Origin: Verrucomicrobiota bacterium
Lineage (GTDB): Bacteria; Verrucomicrobiota; Verrucomicrobiia; Limisphaerales; JACRJZ01
Assembly (NCBI GenBank): GCA_016219875.1
Contig: JACRJZ010000074.1
Location: 17,279-81,278 of the forward strand
Length of the DNA: 64,000 bases
Direction of reading: 5' to 3'
Below, in pieces: positions 1 through 9,500 of the stretch (the first letter of the stretch is position 1; every line of letters starts with the position of its first letter). The translations under genes were made by a program, and so were the position numbers. The notes beneath the pieces were generated by a model. The model was not told the DNA's origin, searched no databases, and saw only the letters and a program-made list of their open reading frames with translations.

Positions 1-1
1 C

Positions 2-1213
2 GGCGATTTCATCGACCGCCACGGCTACTTCGAGTGCAATCACAAAGGCGACAACGCCGCCTGGTCGATCCGCAACGGCCACACTTACTCCGACCGCAGC
101 GCGCTCCGCTTCGACGCTTCGGACCCGACCAAGCCCCGGCAGTTCGTGCATCCGGTCATGGACCCGCACTACGACCGGAAGCCCTCCATGATTTCGGAGA
201 CGACGTTCTGCCGTCCGAATCGGTTCCGTTCCGAGGCGCCGCTTTACTTCGCGGCCTATGGTGCGTTGCAGGACAGCGATGGCATCGTCCACTTCGCCTT
301 CGACAGCAGCCGCTGGGCGGTGAAGCCCGGATTCTGGATGCAGCAATGGACGCTGATGACGCCTGCCATGATGGGTCAGTTCCCTGCGACGGCGCTGATT
401 TACCGGCGCGGCCTGATCGCCGCCGGCCAAGTGCTTGCCGAAGTGAAGCTGAACAAGACCGACCTGCTCCGCCTCAAAGGCACGCCATTGCCACAAGATG
501 CCGCCCTCGATGAACTGCGCCTCAAAGACGTGCCGCAAGGCACAGAGGTGAAGCCCGGTCAGCGCATTGATCCGCTCATTCACTACGCCGGACGCGTGGA
601 CGTGAGCTTCGTCGAAGATTCCGCTCCCGCCTCGGACGGGAGAGGCACTGGTTCCCCTCGCCCATTGGATGGGAGAGGGGTCAAGGGTGAGGGGGCGACG
701 AAAGCGACCGACCTCGCGCCGTTCGTGAATCACGCCCAGAAGACCGTCACCAGCAGCACCGGCGAACTCAAACTCGACTACGGCCAAGGTGTCCTGACGT
801 TGAATGCCGCGCGCGCCCAAGGCGTGAGCGGCGCTTTGAAACTCGCCGGCCTGACCGACCTCAAAGACCTCAGCGTGGCCAGCGACCTCGAACTCGGCCA
901 CATCATCGCGGTCGCGCTGGACGATCTGCCCTTGGCCACCTCGACCCGCATTCTCCTTCAGGTGATGTCCGAAGAACAAGAGACCGGGCATCGAACCGAG
1001 CCGGTCAGCCCCACGGTGAAGCGCATCGTCAACATCGGGACCGACCCGTGGCAGGTGAAGGAGTTGAAAGGCGCCGTCCGGTTCAAGCGCGCCGATGCCG
1101 CGCAATTGAAAGCCACCGCGCTCGATTTCAACGGTTACCCCACCGGTCCCGCCGGCACGGCGCAGGAAATCAAACTGCAGCCGACGACGATGTACTACCT
1201 CCTCGCGCGATAG
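2..1213 (+). CDS. C-terminal part of a probable glycoside-hydrolase-like protein (5' end outside window)
   Basis: An open frame enters from the left edge and ends at TAG 1211-1213, giving about 403 visible residues. It opens with the aromatic-rich GDFIDRHGYFECNHKGDN and continues through SALRFD and YYDR-like segments into a beta-rich C-terminal half, the style of carbohydrate-active proteins common in Verrucomicrobiota. I could not name the family, so the enzymatic role is an inference from style only. The first in-frame ATG inside the window is at 146, but the conserved-looking sequence runs upstream of it, so this is a truncated gene and not a start. Odd feature: around residues 210-235 the chain is interrupted by a Gly/Arg/Ser/Pro-rich stretch encoded by a hairpin repeat (654-680) that keeps the frame open. 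The next gene (ilvE) follows after 295 bp. Confidence 0.5.
   Translation, partial: GDFIDRHGYFECNHKGDNAAWSIRNGHTYSDRSALRFDASDPTKPRQFVHPVMDPHYDRKPSMISETTFCRPNRFRSEAPLYFAAYGALQDSDGIVHFAFDSSRWAVKPGFWMQQWTLMTPAMMGQFPATALIYRRGLIAAGQVLAEVKLNKTDLLRLKGTPLPQDAALDELRLKDVPQGTEVKPGQRIDPLIHYAGRVDVSFVEDSAPASDGRGTGSPRPLDGRGVKGEGATKATDLAPFVNHAQKTVTSSTGELKLDYGQGVLTLNAARAQGVSGALKLAGLTDLKDLSVASDLELGHIIAVALDDLPLATSTRILLQVMSEEQETGHRTEPVSPTVKRIVNIGTDPWQVKELKGAVRFKRADAAQLKATALDFNGYPTGPAGTAQEIKLQPTTMYYLLAR
625..697. repeat. Hairpin repeat inserted in frame in the glycoside-hydrolase-like gene
   Basis: The core 654-680 is a near-perfect palindrome: arm CCCCTCGCCCAT (654-665), loop TGG, arm ATGGGAGAGGGG (669-680), with one mismatch. 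The flanks TCGGACGGGAGAGG and TCAAGGGTGAGGGGG extend it. G-rich purine runs like these are untypical of the surrounding coding sequence, and they translate into low-complexity GRGTGSPRPLDGRGVKGEG. No other copy was found in the window; the reading as an inserted repeat rests on the palindrome and the composition break. Confidence 0.6.
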
Positions 1214-1284
1214 AGGCCGGGAGCGCGAGCTTGCCGGTCTTTGTCCAATTAGCAGTTTCCAATTTTCAATTCGCAATTCCCCGT

Positions 1285-1440
1285 CCACGGCTGCCTCAAG
1301 CTCCTTCCGGCGCGCGGCTGTCCCAGCCGCAGCCACGCTCGGAACCCGCCGGCCCAAGCCTTTTCACGAGTCGCTCGGTCGTTCGTGGTCGCTGCGGCTG
1401 GGACAGCCGTGCGCCAGCCGAGTTTGATGCAGCCCTGCAG
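1285..1440. repeat. Composite inverted-repeat element, GCTGTCCCAGC cargo type, copy 1
   Basis: This fills most of the 295-bp gap before ilvE. The outer arms are GGCTGCCTCAAGCTC (1289-1303) and GAGTTTGATGCAGCC (1420-1434), inverted with two mismatches. The inner arms are GCGCGGCTGTCCCAGCCGC (from 1312) and CTGCGGCTGGGACAGCCG (1392-1409). The roughly 59-bp centre (1333-1391) matches the centre of the element at 10741-10911 in the opposite orientation. Just upstream, 1249-1280 holds a heptamer-periodic stretch (CCAATTT, TCAATTC, GCAATTC). No gene is seen in this gap. Confidence 0.75.
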
Positions 1441-1508
1441 CCGCGCTGCACTTCGGAATTCCGATTGCAGACCCCCTGGGCTTTCCGTAGCTTCTCCGCC
1501 CAGCAACG

Positions 1509-2384
1509 ATGAAAGTCTATATCGACGGCAAGTTCTGCGACGAAAAGAGCGCGAAGGTGTCGGTGTTCGACCACGGCCTCTTGTACGGGGACGGCGTCTT
1601 TGAGGGCATCCGCGCCTACCACGGCCGCGTCTTCAAGCTCAAGGAGCACATCGACCGCCTCTTCTGCTCAGCCAAGGCAATCCTGCTCCGCATTCCGATG
1701 TCGCACGAAGCGCTTTGCGAAGCCACGCTCGAAGCCTGCCGCCGAAACAAGATCCGCGACGGCTACATCCGCCTCCTCGTCACCCGCGGTGCCGGCACGC
1801 TGGGCTTGGACCCGAACCGCTGTCCCAAGGCCTCGGTCATCATCATTGTGGCGACCATCCAGCTTTATCCGAAGGAGCTGTATGAGCGCGGCATGGGCAT
1901 CGTCACCGTGCCGACCACGCGCAACTTGATCAATGCCATCAACCCGGCGATCAAGTCGCTGAACTATTTGAACAACATTCTGGCCAAGATCGAGGCGCAC
2001 AACGCGGGCGTGGAGGAAGCCATCATGCTCAACTCCGAAGGCTTCGTGGCGGAATGCACCGGCGACAACATTTTCATGGTGAAGGGCAATCAGCTCCTCA
2101 CGCCGCCGCTCTACGCCGGCGCGCTCTACGGCATCACGCGCGCGACCGTCATGGATCTGGCGCGGGAAGCCGGCTTCCAGGTGATGGAAACCAACCTGAC
2201 CCGCTACGACCTTTTCAATGCCGACGAGTGTTTCCTTACCGGCACGGGCGCGGAAGTGGTGCCCGTGGTGAAGATCGACGGCCGCGTCATCGGCGCCGGC
2301 AAGCCCGGCCCGGCCACGCGGATGCTCGTGGAAAAGTACCACGCGCTCACGCAGGTTTCCGGCGCGCCGATCTACGCCAAGTAA
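1509..2384 (+). CDS. ilvE: Branched-chain amino acid aminotransferase (fold-type IV PLP enzyme)
   Basis: This 291-residue protein has the usual length and layout of class IV aminotransferases, which catalyse the last, reversible transamination in valine, leucine and isoleucine synthesis using glutamate and PLP in the cytosol. It begins MKVYIDGKF and has the early FDHGLLYGDGVFEGIRAY segment, the PLP lysine in NPAIKSLNYLNN (about K149), the EAIMLNSEGFVAECTGDNIF block around residues 175-190 and a C-terminal FLTGTGAEVVPV segment. The ATG at 1509 is the first Met of the conserved N-terminus; no clear Shine-Dalgarno precedes it. A glycosyltransferase gene starts 26 bp after its stop on the same strand. 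D-amino-acid and aminodeoxychorismate enzymes share the fold, but the LNYLNN and TGTGAEV blocks favour IlvE. Confidence 0.93.
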   Translation: MKVYIDGKFCDEKSAKVSVFDHGLLYGDGVFEGIRAYHGRVFKLKEHIDRLFCSAKAILLRIPMSHEALCEATLEACRRNKIRDGYIRLLVTRGAGTLGLDPNRCPKASVIIIVATIQLYPKELYERGMGIVTVPTTRNLINAINPAIKSLNYLNNILAKIEAHNAGVEEAIMLNSEGFVAECTGDNIFMVKGNQLLTPPLYAGALYGITRATVMDLAREAGFQVMETNLTRYDLFNADECFLTGTGAEVVPVVKIDGRVIGAGKPGPATRMLVEKYHALTQVSGAPIYAK

Positions 2385-2410
2385 CGCCGACTCCACCGCG
2401 CGAGGATTTC

Positions 2411-3286
2411 TTGGCGCAACGCGATCCCAGCCTCCTGCTGCTCATCCCCGCCTACAATGAGGCGGACCGGATTGAGCCAGTGCTGACGGACTACGCCCGG
2501 TACTTCCGCGCCAACTATCAAGGGAAGTTCGTCCTGCTCGTGGTGCTGAATGGCTGCCGCGACAACACCCGCGCCGTGGTGGAGCGGGTGGCCAGCGAGA
2601 ATCCCAACCTTTGCTTCGTGGAATTCCACGAGCCGATCGGCAAGGGCGGAGCGTTGATTGAAGGACTCAAGTACGCGCCGCTGGCCGACTTCATTGGCTA
2701 CGTGGACGCGGACGGGGCCACTGCGCCCGCGGCGTTCCACGATCTCATCAAGCTGGCGGACCAAGCCGATTGCGTGATCGCCTCGCGCTGGCTGCCCGGC
2801 GCGGTCCTGCACCAATCCCAGACCCAGCAACGCCGCTTCGCCAGCCGGGTCTTCCACTTGATCGTGCAGTTGTTGTTCTGGATGGACATCCGCGACACGC
2901 AATGCGGGGCGAAAATCATGAGCCGTGCCGCCGTGCAGCAAATCCACAGTTCGCTCTGCATCGCGGACATGGCCTTCGACATCAATCTGCTCTACGCAGT
3001 CAAGCGGGCCGGCTTCAAGATTCTGGAAGTGCCGACCGAGTGGACGGACAAGGCTGGCTCCAAGGTCGTGCTGGGCCGGACGTCGCTGACCATGTTGCTG
3101 TCCGTCCTGCGGCTGCGCGTGATCCACTCGCCTTTCCGCGGCCTGTTCCGGCTGTTTCATCCGATCGAGGAATGGGCCTACATGAAACTGCGGGCCCCGC
3201 TCCGGCGGGCGCCGGAGGAAAAGAAGGAACCAGAGAAGGCGAAAGAGCTGGAGCAAGCGAAGGAGCCAGACGACAAGAAACAGTGA
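2411..3286 (+). CDS. Family 2 glycosyltransferase (dolichyl-phosphate mannosyltransferase-like)
   Basis: The product should transfer a sugar from a nucleotide donor, probably to a lipid-phosphate or glycan acceptor at the inner membrane face. LLLLIPAYNEADRI near the N-terminus is the GT2 nucleotide-binding start, IGKGGALIEGLKYA follows, and FIGYVDADGA carries the DxD-type metal/donor motif. The block TQCGAKIMSRAA and the late EVPTEWTD are typical of DPM1-like members. The chosen start is a TTG at 2411, preceded by GAGGA at 2402-2406; no ATG or GTG start lies between the ilvE stop and the GT core, and a Met further upstream would put the start inside ilvE. The C-terminus is a Lys/Glu-rich tail (EEKKEPEKAKELEQAKEP), possibly a short charged helix. 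The gene is convergent with the large lamin-tail gene. Confidence 0.85.
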   Translation: MAQRDPSLLLLIPAYNEADRIEPVLTDYARYFRANYQGKFVLLVVLNGCRDNTRAVVERVASENPNLCFVEFHEPIGKGGALIEGLKYAPLADFIGYVDADGATAPAAFHDLIKLADQADCVIASRWLPGAVLHQSQTQQRRFASRVFHLIVQLLFWMDIRDTQCGAKIMSRAAVQQIHSSLCIADMAFDINLLYAVKRAGFKILEVPTEWTDKAGSKVVLGRTSLTMLLSVLRLRVIHSPFRGLFRLFHPIEEWAYMKLRAPLRRAPEEKKEPEKAKELEQAKEPDDKKQ

Positions 3287-3393
3287 AGCGCAGACTTTTC
3301 GGACGCCGGGTTTGATGTCCAACAACTTCCCTGCCCGCCTCGGCCCCAAGAGCGAAGAAAAGGGTCAGACATCCTGAGCCGTGGAACGCGCCT

Positions 3394-3465
3394 GGGCCAC
3401 CCGGTGAGGGCACCGGGCCTACAAGGCACGCCTTTCCTGTAGGCCGGGTCCCCTGACCCGGTGAA
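3394..3465. repeat. Palindromic repeat of the GGCCCGGTG family, copy 1
   Basis: Arms are CCGGTGAGGGCACCGGGCCT (from 3401) and AGGCCGGGTCCCCTGACCCG (from 3441), each an imperfect hairpin itself, separated by ACAAGGCACGCCTTTCCTGT. The reverse complement closely matches 39512-39584 (about nine positions in ten by eye), and a shorter-loop relative lies at 50886-50955. It lies between two convergent genes. The rest of the 313-bp gap holds only the terminator-like hairpin at 3551. Confidence 0.75.
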
Positions 3466-3544
3466 CGCCGCTTCATCTCGATTCCTGGCCTCCACGAAAC
3501 CGTGCGGACGGCTCAGGAGTTCTGAGCGCCGCGGTTTCAGGCGC

Positions 3545-3577
3545 AAAGAACAGCGGCGCTCTGCCAAGACGCCGCTC
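3545..3577 (-). terminator. Repeat-derived terminator-like hairpin after the lamin-tail gene
   Basis: On the minus strand, 23 nt after the stop at 3600, AGCGGCGTCTTGGCAGAGCG leads into CGCCGCT, giving a 7-bp GC stem with an 11-nt loop, followed by GTTCTTTG. The stem is one arm of the GGCGCTCTGCCGAGACGCC family also found at 17547-17633. The T-run is weak, so termination is a suggestion. Confidence 0.45.
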
Positions 3578-3599
3578 CGATTGGAAGGGAAATACGGGT

Positions 3600-6500
3600 T
3601 CAGTCCAACTGCACGATGCGGTAGAAGCGCTGCGGGATGTTGGCGGTCGTGGCGGAGAAGGTCTTCACCGTGCCGTCGCCGGCGATGCCTTCCTGGAACA
3701 GGCTCCAGGCGGCGTCGGTCAGGTTGGTCTTGAAGTCGATGCGGTAGGTCTTCCCCGGCACGGTGCCGAAGCCGAGCTGCAATTCGCCGCTGGCGGGGCT
3801 GGCTACGGTCACGCGCGGCGGGAGCCAGACAGTGATATTCACCAAGCGCGTCGCACTCAGAGGCGGCACGCCGTTGTCGGTCACGCGTACGGTGATCTGG
3901 GCCGTGCCGGGAGCCTCCAGCAAAGTCGGCGTCCAAGAGAACTGTCCGCTGGGGCCGTCGATTTGCGCCCCGGCTGGCGCGCCCGGATCAAGCGTGAAGG
4001 CCAGCGTCTGCAACGGCTGTTCGGCGTCGGTCGCGCTGGCGGTGAAGCGCAGGGTCTGGCCCAGCGTGACGTGCTGGTTCGGAATCTCCGCCAGCACGGG
4101 GGCCGAGTTGGACGTGGCGGGAATTTGGTTGGGGCCTTTGGGCGTGGGCACGGGCATGGAGGCGAACGCCGGCCCGGCATCAGGGTAACGGCCCTCGCTG
4201 ATGTTGTTGTTCTGCGCGCCGAACGTGACGGCGTCGATCAGGTCGCCGTCCGCAGTGAAGAGGCCGATCTGTTCGCCAGCCCTGTTCAACTGGAAGCTGA
4301 CGTGCAGGTCCTCGCGATTGGTCGCGTTGTAGCGGGAGTTGTTGTCCGCCCAAACCAGCAAGTAGCCGCCGGGCGGGATGACGTATTGGCCGTTGGTCGG
4401 AATCATGAACTGGAATTGGTTCGTTACGTTGTCCGTGAGGTAGCAGCCGCCCAGATCGACGGTGTTGGTGCCGTAGTTGTGCAACTCGATCCAATCATCG
4501 GTGGCGGCATCGACGGGGTTGTTGGTGTAGCCAGTGTTGCTGGCCATCCACTCGTTGATCGCGACGGGGACGGGCGGGGCGGCCGGGTTGTTGCTCGCGC
4601 CCGGCGTCGGGAAATAGAAAAGCTGCCGGTCGGTGACCTGGCCGTCGGGCCACGAGCCGGCGGAGAGGCGCGCGGGCACGGCGGTGTAATTGAGGTAGTC
4701 GAGAATCCGCCCGTCGAGCACGAGAGCGACGGAGCCGTTGGTGGGATCGAGGCGGAAGCTGGTATGCAGGTTCGTGCCGCTGGAGGTTTCGGGACGGCCG
4801 TCGGCGAAGAGGACTTTGAACTCGCCGGGGCCGATGACCGTGCCGGTGGGGAAGGCCCATTCGTTCAAGTTGCTGTAAGTGCTGGTGAGGAAGAAGCCGT
4901 CGAGCAGCATCGCGTTGGTGTCGCTGTTGAAGAGTTCAATCCACGGCTGGGCCAGGCCGGTGTTGTCGAGGAGGCCGTCAGGATTGTTGGGTTGGATTTC
5001 GTTCAGCCAAAGCAGCGGGTAAGGCGGCAGGGTGGCGGCGACGTTGTTGGCCAAGCCAGGCGTGCTGTCCCGCGGACGGACGTTGATGACCGGACGGAAG
5101 GTGCTGCCCATGCGCACAGTCAGGTTGGTGGCATTGGTCGTCGGCAGGTACCAGAAGCTCATGGTGTGAATGTTGGTGTACACGATGTTCGTGCTGACCG
5201 AGTTGGTGAAGTCCTGGTAGAGGTAGGCCAGGGTACTGCCGGTGTTGGTGAAGACCAGATGGAGGCTGCCGCTGCCGGAGTGGGCGAACTGGGTGCTGAT
5301 GGTGGACTGCGCCGCATACGGCCTTGCAGGCGTCACCAACCAAGCGCTGCTCAGCGGCGTGGACTCGAAGTCGCCGTTGCGTGCCAAGTTCGTGCCGGCC
5401 TCGGCCACCGTGCCGGGCGTCAGCCAGAAATCATCGAGGTAGATGTCGCCGGCGCTGTCGAGGTACATGAACAGCTTTCCGCCGCCAGGCTGGCCGGTGA
5501 AGGAGAAGAACCGCCAGCCGACAGGATCGCCCCAGTTGCTCACGCGCGAGTTGTCCTGCGCGGGGTCGATGCACTGGAAGCTCACGCCGCTGCCGGGACG
5601 CGAGGCGCTGGCCAGCCACGGTGCCACGTTTTCAAAATGAACGCGGTCGATGACCACGTCCTGGCCGGGCGTGGCGCCGAGTCTAAGGAGGGTGAGTTTC
5701 TCGGCGTTGGTCTTGAGGATGCCGGGGAATTGGTCGAAGAGCGCGACATTGGTGGCCACGCCGTAAGCGGTCGTGTAGGCAGCCGCGTCCTTGGCCAGCA
5801 CGATGAAGCTTCGCGGCCCAATGAGCGTGCCGCCGGGGAAATCGTAGTCGATCCCCTGGAGACGGCAGCCCGTGAGGTTGAAGGTGGTGTTGGAGGAGCG
5901 GTTGTAAAGCTCGACGAAACTGGCGTTGCTCACCGCCGGATTGAACATGGCTTCGTTGATCACCAGCGTGCCCTGGGGCGCGTCGAGCGCGCCTGTGAAG
6001 TTCACCGTCACGGCCAGCGAGTAATTGGTCAGAGGCAGGCCGTTGAGATCGTAGCCCACGAGGCTGAAGCGGTTCGTCAGTTCCTCGGCGGCCACACGGA
6101 GGGACCACGCGCTCAAGGTGGACCAGGTGACGGGATACAGCACGCCGTTCACCGCGATGGCCTGCACTTGGACTGGGGCGGTGCCGCTGATGACGACTTG
6201 ATTGCTGGTGGCGAGGTTCACGGTCGCCGGACTGGTCAGGGCGAACGCGGCACTGCCGCCGGCGCCGGCAATCGTGGTCCTCGCGAAATTGGCGCGGGCC
6301 TGGATGTAGGCCAGCGAGCTGGTGAAGTCCTGGCCCGGACAGAAGTTGTCGTAGTGGTCCGGCCAGCGGGCCATGTAGTTCGTGTTGTAGGTGGTGTTGA
6401 TGATGTCGAGGATGTGCGCGTAGAAGCGGCGCAAGTTGGCCGGGAGGTTGATCACTTTGCTCAAGTTTTGGTCGCCGATGAGCGCCGCGTTGTTGGCGCG

Positions 6501-9500
6501 GTTGAAGGAGAAGTCCATATCGACCGGGAAGGCCAGCATCTTGCCGTCCGAGGGCCGCAGATACATGAGGAGGTTGTGGTTGTTGCCGAAAGTGTAGCTG
6601 TCGCCCACGCCGCAGAGCGTCACCAGCGCCCAACTGCGCAGCCACTCGTTCACGTCCATGGTTTGCCGGGTGGCGGTGTCCAGCGCGGTGCCGGTCAGGC
6701 TCAGGGCCTTGGCGAACGGAATGAACGGCGCGTAGTCGTCGGCGTCGCGGTGGTTCTTGATGATGAAGTTGTAGCGGTAGATTTCCTTGTCGTCGCCGAG
6801 ATTGGCGAGGTCCGTGCCCACGACGCTGTCCGGCTGGGGAAGTTTGTAGCCAAAGGCGTTGGCGGTGGTGGGGTAGTAAATCAGTTCCAGTTCCCACTCC
6901 GTGCCGCTGCCCCCGTTCTGGTAAGCGGTCTCGATGAATTCATCCTCGTGGCGCGGCGACAAGATGCTGGCGCCGGTATGCGCGCTGCGCGGCGCGATCA
7001 CGCGGCAGAGATCGGAGTAGAGGCCAGGGATGTTGCCCGCGTGCTGCAGCATATGCTTGATCACAATCTCCAACTGTTTGTTCGCGGTCGAGTCGCCCGC
7101 GCCGGAGCGGTCGAGCAACATCACCGGATGCACGCCGCGGAAAAGGTCGTCCGGCTGAAACTCGATGTGGAAGCTGGTCCGCGTGTCGCTGTAGCGTCCA
7201 CGCTCACTGCCTTTGAGGCGCACACCCACGTCGTAATAGGCGCGCCGCTCGTCATAGACCACGGTGGCGGGCAGATTGTCGTTGCTCATCACGTTGGTGA
7301 GCGCGTGGAGCAGGTCGCGGTTGGCCGGGCTGAGGATGATCCGCAGGTTGTGGCCCAGAGCGAGATTGGCCTGCCCGTCCGCCACCATGTAGAGCGCGCC
7401 AGAGTCCGGTCCCGCGGGCGGATACATGGCCACGGCGCCGAGGCGGTCCACTCCGCGCACGTAGAACTGGACGATCGCTCCCGCCGCCTGCGGCGGGATG
7501 GAGGCGTAATACCCGCCGTCCTCGTTCTCCATGCCCACGCTCTGCCACGCGCCCCCGTTCACGGACCAAAAGAGTTCGCCCGTGAGCACGCCTTGCGGAT
7601 CCCGCGCGCCGACCGACACCAGGACCGGTTCGCCCGGCTGCGGCACCACCGGCAAATGCTGGAAGTCGCGGAAAGTCGGCCCAAGGTTTGCGACCAAGCG
7701 CGAGTTCGGCGTGCCGGGCGTGCCGTTCAACGCCGGCCGCGGCAGCACCGTCGAGCGCGCCACGCGGTTGAAGTAGAGCCGCGTGTTCAAGAGATTGTTT
7801 CCGGCCAGCCATTTCACGCGGAAGGAGATTTGGTATTCGGTGCCAGAGACGATCGTGCGGCCGTTCGCGAGCGTGGCTTCAATGTGATTGTGCATGTGCT
7901 CCTGCGGGCCGCTGGCGATGACGTGCAGGACATGGTTGCCGGGGTTGCCCGGCTCGGTTTCCACGCGGCTGCGGCCGTGGTTGCCGATGGACCGCCAGCC
8001 GCCCAGGCCGCTCTCAAAGTTGCCGTTGGCGATCACCTGAACGGGGCCGCCGCCTGGCGATTGCACCACGCTCAGATCGTCAATCAAACACTCGCCGCCG
8101 CCGAGCAGGCCGAAGATGAAATCGTTCCACGTCGTCGGCTGGCCGCTGCCGCTGGGGATGGTCGCCGTCATGCGATAGGAGAACGTTTGCCAGGAGGACT
8201 TGCCGCTTTCGTCGCTCGCGGCCCAAGCCTCGGCCTTGGAGTTGTCAGCGAGCGGATCACGCAGTTCGAGACTGGAGCCGCCGCCGTTGGCATAAGCGGG
8301 CCAGTGGCCATCGTCGTAGTAGCGGACTTGGTTGGCGGGATTGCCCACGGCGTCCTTGAGCACGAGGAGGTCGCTCCGGCCCGAAAGCCGGCCGCTGTAG
8401 TTGCCCACGATGTCGATGGACGGGTAGTTCGAGCGCAAGGCGGTCGCGTCTTTGGCCACGACGAGATAGGCGCCCGGCGCGAGCGTCTGGTTCGTGGGGA
8501 ACTGGAACTGGATGCCGCCATCCAGTTCCCAGCCGGTGAGATCGACGGTGTTGGTGCTGCGGTTGAACAACTCGATCCATTCTTCCGCCGACTCCGCGGA
8601 CACCGGGTTGGTGGCGCCTGACCACAGCCGGGCGTGCGAGTACATGATCTCGTTGATCACGATTTCGTCGCGGAAGGCGAACGTGTTCCACGAGCCGGGC
8701 GTGGAGACGTTAGGCCGCAGCCACGGTCCCGTAGAATCTCCGTAGCGGGCGCGCGGCGCGCGCTTGGCGACCACGCCGTCCAGGACGATGGCGCGGTTGG
8801 ACGAGAGCAGAAAGAGTTTGTCGCCGGACACCGGCGTGAAGCCGAGCGTGGAATTGGTGATCGCCAGATAGGCCCCCGCCGCCAGCCAGCCGCTGCCCGG
8901 CGGGAAAACGTATTCGTGGTTGTTCGTGGCGTCGTGGTAGATGACCAAGCCGTCCAACGCGACCGTGGTGCCGCCCGCGTTCACGAGTTCGAGCCAGAAC
9001 TCTGCGTTGGTGGTGGCCGAGAATTCCGTAAAGGCCAGCGCCAACTTTGGCTCCGGGAGCGGCGTGGCGAACAACTCCACGCCGAGTAACGCGCCTTCAA
9101 GGCCGCCGGCGGCTTGGTGGACTTCCACCGCCAGGACGTTGGCGCCCTCAATGAGGCTGCCGGCCGAAATGGGGACCAAGCCGCTGTAGGTCGGCGCTGC
9201 CACGTCGGTCAAGGCGGGCGTGGTGAAATCAACCGGCCCGCCTGGCATGTTCTGACGATGCACTTCCACGCCGTTCAGGTAGAAGACCGCGCCGTCCGTC
9301 AACAGGGTGTTGAGCTTGAGCGCCGTGTAGGCCGGATTGCCGGCGAAGAGGAACGATTGGCGGAAGTAGTAGGTCGTGCGGCCCGCCGTCATCGGCGCGT
9401 TGGGATTGGCGCTCAGCCCGGAGCCGCTCAGGAGCGCGCGGAACCCGTGCGGGTTCGGCGTGGCCGGATCGTTCACGGTCAGGAACTCCAGCGTGTTCGT

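Noticed and set aside
2054..2410. Upstream start of the glycosyltransferase inside ilvE.
   Set aside because: It would overlap ilvE by over 300 bp in another frame; a TTG with a GAGGA site at 2411 fits the GT2 start.
3963..8621. A 1552-codon open frame on the plus strand, antisense to the lamin-tail gene.
   Set aside because: Its composition is Arg/Gly/Val/Ala-rich without any domain, while the minus frame has a signal peptide and repeated recognisable domains. Long antisense frames are expected in GC-rich coding sequence.
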